Source: Branchinecta lynchi (Eukaryota; Arthropoda; Branchiopoda; Anostraca; Branchinectidae). From it: a stretch of DNA of 64,000 bases. Shown here in pieces: positions 53,096 to 63,480 of this stretch; the first letter of the stretch is position 1, and the number at the start of each line of letters is the position of its first letter. The position numbers and the translations under genes were made by a program. Below the pieces are notes generated by a model. The model was not told the DNA's origin. It searched no databases and worked only from the letters and a program-made list of their open reading frames with translations. Where the stretch lies: positions 14,880,212 to 14,944,211 of the forward strand of contig JAKZAP010000021.1 in the NCBI GenBank assembly GCA_023053575.1. Reading direction: 5' to 3'.

Positions 53096-53243
53096 TGTAA
53101 AAAGTTTCCCCGAATAAGTATTTGCTACTGGGATTATTCTTATCTCTATTGGGATAAAATTAATCCGAATTAGGAATAATCTTATCTCAGTAAAGACAAG
53201 ATTAATTCCAGTAGCAAATGCTGCAACATTTTTTTTTACAGTG
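53096..53243. mobile_element. Palindromic MITE, CACTGTAA family, copy 3
   Basis: Right end TTTTTTTTACAGTG followed by TA. The left end TGTAAAAAGTTTCC has lost its first bases. The core GTATTTGCTACTGGGATTAT / AATTCCAGTAGCAAATGCTG is inverted. It lies 217 bp from copy 2 and makes a cluster of three. Confidence 0.75.
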
Positions 53244-54360
53244 TATGTTTGGCACTAATTTCAAAGACAATAAAGTTATTTAGTGGCGAATAATTGTGAT
53301 AATAACTTTATTGGTCACCCACCAATTGTATGAGGCGTCAGCCGAGTAGGAACAAGACATGAAGACAAAACATATAGATACATGGAAATTGGATTCAGAT
53401 CGGGTCTGAAGAATTCATGGGGGATGACGCGCGATGCCACTATTCTCGAATAACATTTTTTGTCTATATGAAAGATCTTTCAGACGTGTAACCTCAAATA
53501 TATTCACTACCAACAACAGCGTCAAATCATATTCTTTTAATGAACAAACCTCGTAGCTGCTAGTCCTGTGACTCTTCTTAACTTATTTTGTATTTTTATT
53601 TTGTTTTGAAATTTGGTAAGTAAAAGAGAACCCTTCGAGCCCATGGGCAAAAAAAATAATAAACTGTATATAATCACTGTGTTCAGTTTTCTGTCATTAG
53701 CCATTTTACAGAAAGAAATACCACGTCTTCGATGAAATTCAAAATTCGTGGTCTTGCTGTGATTTTTGTCGTTTCGGGACGTCGTCCTCGTTGTCAATTT
53801 CAAAATAAAATCCCCCAAAAGAGTCGAATATGCACAGATGAGAGTTCCAAAAATAAGCTGTCCTTTCAGTTAAACTTGAAAGAAAAGCTTCCGTAAAGCT
53901 CGAATATATTTGGTTCAGGTGAAAAAACAGGAAAATGTCGGTTCTCTTTTGGGCTCGCTTCCTGTCAGAATCTGATGATAATTTGTTTTTAGCATGCTTC
54001 AAAGATGTTTCTATCTGACATGTCATTTTTGACAAACCTTAAAAAGCATAACACCAGGCGTCTAATGGGCCTGTCTGTGTCAATCACCCATTTCTCAAGA
54101 GACTGGTTAAGTAACAAATTGACAGTTTTTGGAACGATAAACATGTGATGTGGGTTTTCTCATTTTAGAAATGGTATTGTAAATATTGTAACTTGGTTTT
54201 AACATTAACAGGAACCTATAATAAGTGATTCAAACTAGCTATTCAAAAAAGTGCTCTTCTACCCGTCCTTTTATATAGCATAGTAGTTGCGTTTTTGCAT
54301 GATAGTTGATTTTTTCGAAAACGCATTTTAGAAATTGTATTTGTAAATCTTGCACTTGAT
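53244..54360. other. No gene; probable retroelement tails and a MITE end
   Basis: On the minus strand, 53285-53345 (GGTGGGTGACCAATAAAGTT) and 53580-53660 (GCCCATGGGCTCGAAGGGTT, then AACAAAATAAA) look like LINE 3' ends. Segment 53855-53880 is a right end of the TTAA MITE family (CTTTCAGTTAAACTTGAA). Minus frames of 93-98 codons at 53537-54035 have no recognised motif. Confidence 0.4.
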
Positions 54361-54560
54361 AAATATTCTTTGAGCCCAAGCTGACTTTGAAACACTGACG
54401 AGGACCCTTGCCAAGAAGGGCCGAACTATCGCTGATGAAGAATCGTAGTTGTTGTTCCTTTTTTATACATTACTCTTCAGTTTTGAAGGATTCAAATAAA
54501 TAATAATAATAATAATAATAATAGCTGACGTATCCGTTGCAAACATTGTTTGAATATATA
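54361..54560 (+). mobile_element. Hammerhead-bearing element, type beta, copy 3
   Basis: Left end AAATATTCTTTGAGCCCAAG; right GCTGACGTATCCGTTGCAAA then CATTGTTTGAATATA. The motif at 54389-54438 has CTGACGA and GAACTATC|GCTGATGA, so A15.1 has become C and the 15.1-16.1 pair is lost. An insertion with (AAT)n at about 54465-54522 interrupts the tail. Confidence 0.7.
54389..54438 (+). ncRNA. Hammerhead-ribozyme-like motif, one core pair broken
   Basis: CTGACGA (54395-54401), stem II GGACCCTT...AAGGGCC, GAAC instead of GAAA (54423-54426), U16.1, C17, then GCTGATGA. The upstream stem I strand (AAACA) no longer pairs well. Likely inactive. Confidence 0.5.
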
Positions 54561-54628
54561 TCTCGCACTTGGTTGTAACCTGGAGTTACTCTTACCGGGT
54601 AACTAAGCGCACTCTTGCGGTTTTATGT

Positions 54629-56712
54629 CACTTGAGCATACTCAAGTGCCATATAGCGATCGTACTTTCTGTCGGTCTGTCTGTCTGTCGTTCTGTCCCG
54701 GTTTTGCTAGTTTGGGTACTTCCACATAAGCTAGGACGATGAAACTTGACAGGCGTGTAAGGGACCCAACCAGATTAACTTAGAAACAATCGCTTCTCCG
54801 ATCCGGCCATCATGGGGGGAGTGGAGGGATGGGAAATCCCATGGGAAGTCTAGTAACATGCATAACTTTAGAACGGGTAATCGGACATGCATGAAACTTG
54901 ACATATGTCAAGAACAAGTGCTTCAGATGCTCAGTTTCAAATCCGGATCAGATCCGATTACTGGCGGGGGGGGGGGGGGCTGGAGGGGGGCACCGGAAAT
55001 CTCGTGAAACGCTTCCACATAAGCTAGGACGATGAAAATTGGCAGACATATCAGGAAACCGACCAGATTAACTTGGAAATAATCACTTCCCTGATCCGAC
55101 CATTGTGGGGGGAGTGGAGGGATGGGAAATCCGGAAACTAGTAACATGCATAACTTTGGAACAGGTGATCGGACATGCATGAAACTTGAGATATGTCAAG
55201 GACAAGTGCTTCAGATGCTCAGTTTCAAATCCGGACCAGATCCGATAACTGGGGGGGGGGGGGGGTTCTGGAGGGGGCATCGGAAATATCTCGAAACGCT
55301 TCTACATAAGCTAGGACAAAGAAATTTGGCAGGCATGTTAAGGAACCGACCAGAATAACTTGGAAATAATTACTTCCCCGATCCGGCCATCATGGGGGGA
55401 GTGGCGGGATGGGAAATCCGAGAACTGGTAACATGGAACGGGTACGGGTGGTAATTTTGGAACGGGTAATCAGACATGCATGAAACTTGACAGGTGTCAA
55501 GAAGAAGTGTTTCGTAGGCTGAGTTTCAAATCCGGACCAGATCCGATAACTGTGGGGGGGGGCTGGAGGGCGGCACCGGAAATCTCGTGAAACACTTCCA
55601 CATAGCTAGCACAATAAAACTTGGCAGGCGTATGAGGGAACGCAACCAGACTAACTTGGAAATAATCACTTCCCCGATCCAGCCATCGCGAGGGAGTGGA
55701 GGGATGGGGAATCCGGAAACTAGAAACATGCATAACTTTGGAACGGATAATCGGACATGCATGAAACTTGACAATTGCGAAGAACAAGTGTCTCAGATTT
55801 ATCTGGACCGAACCCGAAAACTTGGGGGGGGGGGGGGGAGAAATCTCGTGAAATGCTTAGGGTCGAGGGATTGGGATGGAACTTGAAGGGAAGAAAACAG
55901 CATTAACCCTAGATAATCTATTGACAAAATAAGACCGGATCGTTTCACAGTACTGGGGGTTGGAGGTGGTTTTCCATGATTTCCGGTGATCACGATAGGG
56001 TACTTCCAGATGTACTACGACCATGAAACTTGGCAGACATATTAGGTACTCTCGCAGGTCGACTTGAAAATACTTCCTTTCCCGATCCGATGATCATGGG
56101 GGGAGTGGAAGGATGGGGAATCCGGATTCTAGTGACACGCATAACTTTGGAACGGGTAATCAGACGAGCATGAAACTTGTCAATTGTCACGGATAAGTGT
56201 CTCAGATGATCAATTTCAAGTCTGGAATGGATCCAATAACTGGGGGGGGGGGTAGCTGGAGCGGGGGGGGGGGCGAAATTTCGTGAAACGCTTAGAGTCG
56301 AGAGATCGGGATGGGACTTGGAAGGAAGAACAAGCATAAGCCGTAGATACTTTATTGACAAAACAGGACCAGATCGTGTCACAGTGGGGAGTTGGGGAGT
56401 TGGAGGGGGTTTTCCACAGTTCCGATGATCACCAGTTAGGGTATTTCCAGATGTGCTATGACCGTGAAACTTAGCAGGCTGTTAGGGACTCTATCAGATT
56501 GGCTTAAAAATAGTCCCTCCCCCGATTCGATCATCGTTGGAGGAAGAAACAGTTGTCAGTTAGTGGTATAACCATTTCAGATTTACTAGATCAAGCCCAT
56601 TTTCTGATGAAGTGAATATCGGGAGAGATCCAGCCTTGAAAACTGCAAACCGTTTCTGACAAATATGCTAACTGTTCTTACAAGTGCCATATGAGCTTTC
56701 AGCTCTTGTTTT
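54629..56712 (+). repeat. Family B element, full length (2.1 kb)
   Basis: Starts with the hairpin CACTTGAGCATACTCAAGTG (54629-54648), then CTGTCTGTCTGTCG. About six 290-bp units follow, each with GATGAAACTTG or a close variant, CATGCATAACTTTGGAACGG, a G-run, and CGGAAATCTCGTGAAACGCTT. It ends CAAGTGCCATATGAGCTTTC and AGCTCTTGTTTT at 56681-56712. The clearest copy for unit structure. Minus-strand proline-rich frames are artefacts. Confidence 0.82.
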
Positions 56713-56934
56713 TCAGACACCCGATACTGCTAGGCTCTTAGGTTACTGAATTCCGGTAACCTCGGTCTTAGCAGGGTTACTCGTTACCAGATACCAGGGT
56801 TACTAACATGTTGCTGGTGAAGGAGAAAACGAGAGTTTGAAACTCCGAAAACAACAATTCGTCAAAGTAACAGACACTTGGTTGTCCTGGTTACCGCAAA
56901 AACGCAGTTGATGCTTAGTCAGCTCAGGATTGCT

Positions 56935-57058
56935 CCTTTAAAACTTCGGCCTTTCTTGGCAAGGTCCCTCATCAGGGTGTGGCAAGGCCAGGCTAGGATA
57001 TCGAACTTGTGAGGGTTCGATTTTCTAGTTTGAGTCTGAAGATGACCCTTGAAGGACA
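56935..57058 (-). repeat. Hammerhead-family remnant
   Basis: Minus strand at 56975-56944: CTGATGA, GGGACCTTGCC...AAAGGCC, GAAG. The catalytic A15.1 is changed to G and no UH follows. On the + strand at 57037-57055, GAGTCTGAAGATGACCCTTG is another broken arm, again suggesting a palindromic parent. Confidence 0.5.
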
Positions 57059-58430
57059 AAAACAAAACAAAAATAATTAAAGCGAAAGTCTTAGGGGGGA
57101 AGAATATTTTAAAAAGTTAAGTGACGTGAATAGTTTAAAGTTGGTGAAAATAGGTTAAAATTTAACTCCACTTTGAGATGGAGGAGTAGACACAAAAAGT
57201 ACGAAATATGTTTTTTTTTTTTTTTTTTAAGTGTCCTTTTCTTAAATATACAAATAAGTTAAATTACAAAAGGTGATACGGATGAAAAAAAAAGATGGGT
57301 CGCAATATCGCTAGAATGAAATCGGCTAATCTATACGTCAAACGCAGCCAACTCTGTCAATTAGGGACTGAAAAGTCACAACGGGAGGGGCATGCTGCTG
57401 GAATGGCTCCTTTAATAGTCGAAGGGGATGGAGCCAAATTGCTTGTACCGCAAACTTGGTAAACCAAGATCAAATCTGGAAAGAGGGTGTCAATAGATTA
57501 GCTAAGGAACCCGGATGTAGACTGAACAATCGAAGGGAAAGGAGCCAACCGCGTTTGCTGTGGGGTTGGTGAACTAAAGTTCTGGAAAGAGGGTGTCACT
57601 TCCTCACGAAACTTTACCGACATGAAAAAGTTAAATTACTGGTTTGAATGGTAGCCGAGATTGGTGTTTTTCCTAGAATAATTAAGATCGGATAAAAGCG
57701 ACAATTTTTTTTTTTTTTTCAATCAATCAACAACTTTAATCCCATATAGCTTAATGCTAGAGCGAAATATTTACAAAATACATTGACAAGATAACAGGCT
57801 AATACTTTACCATCAGTGACCAGAAATAGATTTTGGAACGAAACTATCTAAGAATTGGGATGGCGAATTAGCAGGATACGGTAAAAAACCGATTGCCAGT
57901 GTTACTCTCGGACGGACGCCCAGACGAAGGGAGGGGAGAGCGGAATAGACGGCTCATCTGGGGCAATTTGTATTTCAAATTTGTTTGAAAGGGTAGTTTT
58001 TGAAAGGGTTATTACTCATGCCATTGGTAGTCAATTTTATTACTTTAAATTACACTTTTAAGCAATACGGATTCGGCATTCTGATGTGTAACTTGCGGTT
58101 GATGATGGTGATTATTCACGGGTAACAGCCTAAAGTTACGTTCACACCAGTCGATTTTCGCTCCGAAATTGTGACGCATGGCATGCATTCCTCATAGCGA
58201 CGCGAATGTCCTATGAATGCGAAATCTTATCCGACTGTGTGTGGGCGTAGCTTAAGGGGACTCTAATTTTATCCTTGCGGGCCTCCTCAAACATCATAAC
58301 AAATCGCTTACGTTCAAAGTAGGCCATTTTGTCAATCTGTGGAAAACATAGATGATGATATCCTTTCATTCCTCCTTAGATCAAAGAATTGGAAAGCTAT
58401 ATATTTTCAACTGCTAAAGCACTAATAATT
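57059..58430. other. No recognisable gene
   Basis: Text with GTCGAAGGGGATGGAGCCAA (about 57418) and CGAAGGGAAAGGAGCCAA (about 57533) is an old 115-bp tandem duplication. A T-run then CAATCAATCAACAACTTTAA at 57700-57740 resembles a minus-strand retroelement tail. Nothing else stands out. Confidence 0.4.
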
Positions 58431-58435
58431 TCCAG

Positions 58436-58548
58436 TTCATTTTCCAGCTTGCGCCTTGAGCCTGAAGAGGACCCTTGCCAGGAAGGGCCGAGATTTAGCT
58501 TGAACAGAATTCAGCTGACGCATCCGTTTTGCACTGTCAAACTATTTG
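58436..58548 (+). mobile_element. Hammerhead-bearing element fragment, type alpha, copy 4
   Basis: TTTTCCAGCTTGCGCCTTGA, CCTGAAGAGGACCCTTGCCA, then GGGCCGAGATTTAGC, AATTCAGCTGACGCATCCG and TTTTGCACTGTCAAA. GAAA has become GAGA (A14 to G), predicted to inactivate it. Confidence 0.65.
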
Positions 58549-58695
58549 TTTTGTTTCTCAAATTCCGCAAGAATTTTGTAGAATTGCCTTACATAATATT
58601 ATTCAATCCCGTAACGTAGGAATTTGCACTGCTTAGATGGAATTTGCCTTCGACAGTATCATTGTTACTTTACCCTTGCCAAAGCTGTGATGACA

Positions 58696-58796
58696 ATCCC
58701 CTCTGTAGCTCCGAGGTGGAGCTCTGGCCTTGTAAGCCGACGGTTGTGGGTCCAGATCCCGCCGCCTGAGGAGCACACCTGTCTTTCAGTTCACCA
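58696..58796 (+). repeat. tRNA-derived SINE, copy 3
   Basis: Box A has drifted (TAGCTCCGAGG) and box B reads GGTCCAGATCC. The anticodon loop CTTGTAA (TGT, Thr) is kept. Downstream CTTTCAGTTCACC aligns with copies 1 and 2. Inactive by appearance. Confidence 0.65.
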
Positions 58797-58830
58797 AAGG
58801 TTATTATATCTCGGATTTAATAGTCACTAC

Positions 58831-59117
58831 CTACTCGTCACGTATGGGAGGGGACCCCCCCCCCAATGTTATCGGCCAGTCGGTAAAAATAAGCGGGTCG
58901 GCGCGAAGCGCCTCGATGTTCCGTAAAAACAGTTAATTTTTTTCTTGGAAACTGTCGACTTTTCTTAAAACCAGTCGGTTTTTCTGAAAATCGTCGAAAC
59001 GCTTCTTTTTTCCCTAAAAAGAGTAGTTTTTCCTGCAAAAACTGTCATAGAATTAACCAGCCAGTCGGTAAATACCTTGCCCCCCCCCCCCAAACGTTTT
59101 GGCTTGTAATGCCTCTG
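58831..59117. mobile_element. hAT-like MITE, CAGAGGCGT family, copy 2
   Basis: The right end GGCTTGTAATGCCTCTG matches in reverse the left end of 32532-32909. The interior shares AACCAGTCGGTTTTTCTGAA. The left end (TCGTCACGTATGGG) is truncated. CCTACT near both borders may be part of the duplication. Confidence 0.65.
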
Positions 59118-59761
59118 CCTACTGTATATATTGTTGATAGCATGCTGATAGCCATCCACATATGGATCTTTTCTGGGCTCAATTTACTTCTTAACGACAT
59201 CGGATCACATGTTGTGAACTGACGGTAAAGACACCAAATCAATTCACATGATTTACAAATCCATCAGTAGACGACGAAAGCAGCCAATTAGACTCAAGAG
59301 AGTACCTAATTCATTTTGTATGTCCCTCAGTCTGTGCATCCCTTTTCTTCTTATGGTGTGGCCTGCGAGGGGATGGTCGCTAAATTTTGTGGACTATTCA
59401 GCTTCAGTTTATTTTAAAAATACCCTCACGGATCGAAGCCGAACATTTTTTTTTGTCGTCCTTATCATGATCTCGTAACTGAACAATCAAAACCAACTAT
59501 AACTAAAAATCGTCATTTTGGTCAGCATAAACAGTTGTCTCAGAATAAAATTAAATTAAATCAGGGTTTATAACGTTTCATTTATGGAGATATTCAAGAA
59601 TGTGCAATAATACATCAGTAAAGGACGGAACAAGACTTTTTTTCTGTGTGGACAACTGGAAAACGCTGCAACTTTGGAATAGACTGAGCATCAGCTCGTG
59701 CCGGTCATTGATAAATATTCAAGGTTATAATTTCTCGTAGACCAGGGCTCTCCAACGTTTT
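59118..59761. other. No gene; short dispersed repeat
   Basis: TTTATTTTAAAAATACCCTC then ACGGATCGAAGCCGAACATT at about 59408-59450 is related to 62190-62230 (TTTATTTTTAAAATGCCGTG, ACGGACGAAGCTGGACATT). Confidence 0.4.
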
Positions 59762-61092
59762 TATGGCACTTGCCTTCCGGCCAAGTGCCATATACCGATC
59801 ACTTTTCCTTCGGTCTGTCTGTCGGTCGGTCGGTCGGTCGGTTAGTCCGGTGTTTGCGAGTTAGGGTACTTCCAGATATGCTAGGACGATGAAACTTGGC
59901 AGGCATATTAGGGACCCGACCAAACTAAGTTGGAAATAGTCACTTGCCCGATCCGACCATCGTGGGGGGAGGGAGGGGAGCCGGAATCCGGAATTTAGTG
60001 CCATGCATAACTTTCGAACGGGTTATCAGATCTTACTGAAATTTGGTATCTGGAAACGTCATTGGATGGACGTCATGTCTCAGATATCCCATTTCAGGTC
60101 CGGACCGGATTCAATGAATATCGGGGGAGGGAGGCGGAGGGGAGGGATCGGAAATCATGCTACACGCGTAGAGTGGAGGGATCGGGATGAAAATTGGTGA
60201 GAGGAACAAGCACAAGCCCTAGGCATATCATTGACAAAACCAGACGGGATTCGTGCACTGTGGGGGAGTTGGAGGGGGGGGGGGGAATTCCGGTGATGCG
60301 GAGTTAACTTACTTCAAGGTGGGTTAGGACACTGAAACTTGGCAAGCATACCATGGACTCGACCAACCTAACTTGGAAATACACATTTCCCCGATCCGAC
60401 CACCGTGGGGGGAGTGGAGGGAAGTGGAATCCGGAATCGAGAGGTAGGTATAACTTTGGAACGGGTGATCGGATGTTCCTGAACCTCGTGTCTCGGCTGT
60501 CCCGTGTGAAGTCCGAACCGGATCCGATTAATGGGGGGGGGGGGGGGTCAGAGAGGGGAGCCGTAAATCTTTTGACACGCTTAGAATTTAGCGATTCGGA
60601 TGAAACTTGGTGGAAAGAACAAGTTCAAGCCCTAGATTCATCAGTGACAGAACTGGATCGGATTCGAGCACTGTGGGGGGGGGGGGATTCCGATGATCAC
60701 GTACTTCCAGATGTGCTAGGACCATGAAACTTGGCTTGAACATTAGAGACTTGACATGATTAGACCATTTTTGCCTCAAGGGTTTTGCTTACAACTGAAT
60801 TTCTTAAAGTACAAATGATACTTTTGAGTAAAATATACATTTCATTCTCCCGATGAGCTCATCATCATTTTTGCTTAAAGAGTTTTGATTACATATGAAT
60901 TTCTAGCGCCGCTAAAGTGATTATCACAGCCAAATGCATTACCAAACGATTCATTCTCGTGATTTCTAAGGACCCATTATCTCAAGGGTTTTGCTTACAA
61001 ATAATCACAACAAACCCACACACTGAAGAATCCATACTTTCATCCTCTGACCCAGCCTTGCAAGTGCCATATGAACTTCCAGTTCTTGTTAA
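59762..61092 (+). repeat. Family B element, full length (1.3 kb)
   Basis: The start hairpin ATGGCACTTG...CAAGTGCCAT (59762-59791) is followed by GTCTGTCTGTCGGTCGGTCG. Three unit pairs with GATGAAACTTGG and GAATTCCGGTGAT-like text follow, then the 3' module GGGTTTTGCTTAC, and the end CAAGTGCCATATGAACTTCC. It has the best-preserved 5' hairpin together with 37379-37409. Confidence 0.82.
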
Positions 61093-61510
61093 ACCAAAAC
61101 ACAAGATTTCCACGGGTGATCACAACTTAGCTTTATTCTGGTCATAGATGTCAGGATAGTCACGGATGGATCAGGTATAGCCTACCGATCTTCTCTACGA
61201 GGCGGCTGTGTCTTCTGGGGGGGGGGGGGGGGCGGGTACGTAGCAAATGTAGAGGTATGGTTATATGAACGTTTGTTGACAGTGGACTTTGCCACTTTCA
61301 TGCACTTGCTGTGTCTAAAGCGAACTACCAGTTACCCAGTTAGCCAAAGTAGGTAATTAAGGGCATCTGAAAACACCTGTATATGTATTTTGGATCTTCA
61401 TTCTACCATTTAGCCGGAAACGGCACTGTTCACTTTAAAGTAACTGTTCACAAAAGCATACCTCTACTGTACTTTGAAAATCGAAAGATTTTACTGGTTG
61501 ATATTTCTGT
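61093..61510. other. No recognisable feature
   Basis: Includes a G-run at 61217-61232. No gene, inverted ends or tandem repeat seen. Confidence 0.35.
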
Positions 61511-61860
61511 TATAAGATAAGATAAGATTTTATTTGCTCTAAGAGCTAACGACCATGGCAAATACATATAGAATAAAAAAAACAACATCACACACACAAA
61601 ATATTAAACTCCTATAGGCACCTATACCTATGGGCTCGGGCTATCCTGACAAACCTCACCAGCTGTTTTATATTTCCAAAGCAGTTATTCCCCATTACAC
61701 CCAAACATCCATTCTTCATCCATTCCCCTTCCGTTCACTCCAAAAACTTAAGTTCACTCAAACTTTCGCATCCACACAATAAATGTTTTAAAATTCTCAT
61801 CCATGCTACCACACATCGGACATGAATAAGGACCAGTCCGACCCTTTGGCCTTTCGGTTG
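61511..61860 (-). pseudogene. LINE 3' end, minus strand (GATAA tail)
   Basis: Tail ATAAGATAAGATAAGATTTT at 61511-61531, then CTAAGAGCTAACGACCATGG, the same arrangement as at 18913. The minus strand at about 61835-61800 reads C-P-M-C-G-S-M-D-E, a broken S-G-P-Y-F-C finger. 5'-truncated. Confidence 0.6.
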
Positions 61861-62618
61861 TTTGTTATTATTTGTTGACTAATATTAATTGTTTTATTAT
61901 TTTCATTATTTATACCTCTTGGTGTGAATCATGTTCGCCAGTGCGCACCACTTCAGTTAGCTCCATACACAGAGGCCGCATTTTTAGATTTTTGTTGCCT
62001 GCCCAATTTGGATCCAGACTGGTTGGTGCCCAACTTACTGACTCATATAGGATTTGCCGGGGAGTGACACAGACAGTTTGTTAGACATGGCCATGTTAAG
62101 ATTTCCGCGTTCAGCCTGTTCTGATTTATCAGTCGATTATTTCTGCCCAGCAATTTCTGTTCTCTTGAGTAAAACATGATTTAGTTTAGTTTATTTTTAA
62201 AATGCCGTGACGGACGAAGCTGGACATTGGGTTTTCCATTATTCGAATCGTAATAATCACAGAAAAAAATAAAAAAAATTCTCGGAACACATTTCACTGT
62301 TAAAGGACCTGTCTTCCCTATAATACTAACGCAACCTACTTCCATAGTCACTCCATTTATTTCTAAGCCCGGAGACACCAATTTCGTACTCTACATTCTA
62401 ACCCTTCTAACAGTACCTTTCCAGGAGGGCCCGCGAAAACGACGAAGGGCAGGACGCCTGTTTTGGTGGTTTTCTTCTTCCTTAAGTCAGGACCTCTGTT
62501 TTAGGACAGGAGCCCTGTTTTACTAAGACATGATCCCTGTTCTGTGTGGCAATGAAAGGGCAGGAGCCTTCTTTGGGTACAAGGCTCCGACAGCACTGTG
62601 AGGAGTTTCATAACAGGA
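61861..62618. other. No gene; dispersed repeats
   Basis: Segment 62305-62400 is related to 20085-20180 and inverted to 24715-24830. Segment 62180-62230 is related to 59408-59450. The short frames are not recognisable. Confidence 0.4.
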
Positions 62619-62905
62619 AACACAAGGATGCGCAGTTTCAACAGACAACATTTGGGATCTGTTGTGATTTTCAAAACGTTATGCATGTATTGTTATGCAT
62701 AACAAGCATTGCCAAGAAGTGCCTGAAACCACCGAAAAAGCATCTGCCGACTTTTCCGTGTAATGACGAAAAACAAAAAAGTCAGCAGACCCTTTTTCCG
62801 AGTTTTCTTGGGGTCTTCCTAGAAATGCTTGTTATAACGCTTTTCAAAATCCCAACGGATTGTATCCCAAGTGTTGTCTGTTGAAACTGCGTATCCTTGT
62901 GTTAT
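62619..62905. mobile_element. MITE with about 40-bp TIR, partner of 31748-31955
   Basis: AACACAAGGATGCGCAGTTT then CAACAGACAACATTTGGGAT at the left is inverted at the right as ATCCCAAGTGTTGTCTGTTG then GTATCCTTGTGTT. It has a second nested inverted pair, TTATGCATAACAAGCATTGC / CTTGTTATAACGC. The 112-codon frame from 62546 is a reading through the element. Confidence 0.8.
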
Positions 62906-63345
62906 TGTTTGTGACAGTGTAGTAAAGCTTGCTCAATACTACCGATGAATAAGGCTCCAACTTGTAGATTTTGGAACTTGGAATGTCATCAATTTTGACT
63001 TGGGTCAACGATCCGGCTCCTACTTTGGTTACTGCATTTTTTGGCTACTTCGAGGACACCATAAAGTGTTGAGAGATTACAACAAATTGAACCGTATATC
63101 TTCATTTCTTCTGTACTATCGTGGGAAAAGCTTCCTTGTGCTTCACTCTTTCTTGCTTAGTATTGCTCGAATGAAGGTTCTGTGTACACGTCCTAATCAG
63201 CCGCTAAAATCCTAATTTGGTGTCTAATAGTTTGGACAAGCCCAAAATACTGCATGCTTCCTAACTCAGTTTGATCCTATTTTGGCGTTTGAGCAGTAAA
63301 CCGGCTAGGACCAGATTCAGTAATTGTCCAGGGAGTTATATTCAA
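62906..63345. other. No recognisable gene
   Basis: A 71-codon frame (63000-63215) has no motif or splice context. No repeats noticed. Confidence 0.35.
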
Positions 63346-63349
63346 TCTT

Positions 63350-63480
63350 AAATTTTCCTTCAGGCCAACCTGACTGCGAATCATATATAAAATAAATAAA
63401 AATCTATAAATTGATAAGTCAGCTAAGATTTTCTCACATTTACCGCCTTCTTGGCAAGAGTCCTTTTCAGGATATACCTA
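63350..63480 (-). repeat. Hammerhead-family remnant, type alpha
   Basis: Left end TTCCTTCAGGCCAACCTGAC then TGCGAATCATA. Minus-strand core about 63474-63440: CTGAAAA, GGACTCTTGCC...AAGAAGG, with GAAA lost. Decayed. Confidence 0.5.

Noticed and set aside
49743..56382. Many minus-strand frames of 60-130 codons with poly-proline runs
   Set aside because: The proline runs come from G-runs in family B units on the + strand; frames break and restart with the repeat period.
62546..62884. 112-codon plus frame
   Set aside because: It lies across the inverted-repeat MITE 62619-62905 and includes its terminal repeats.
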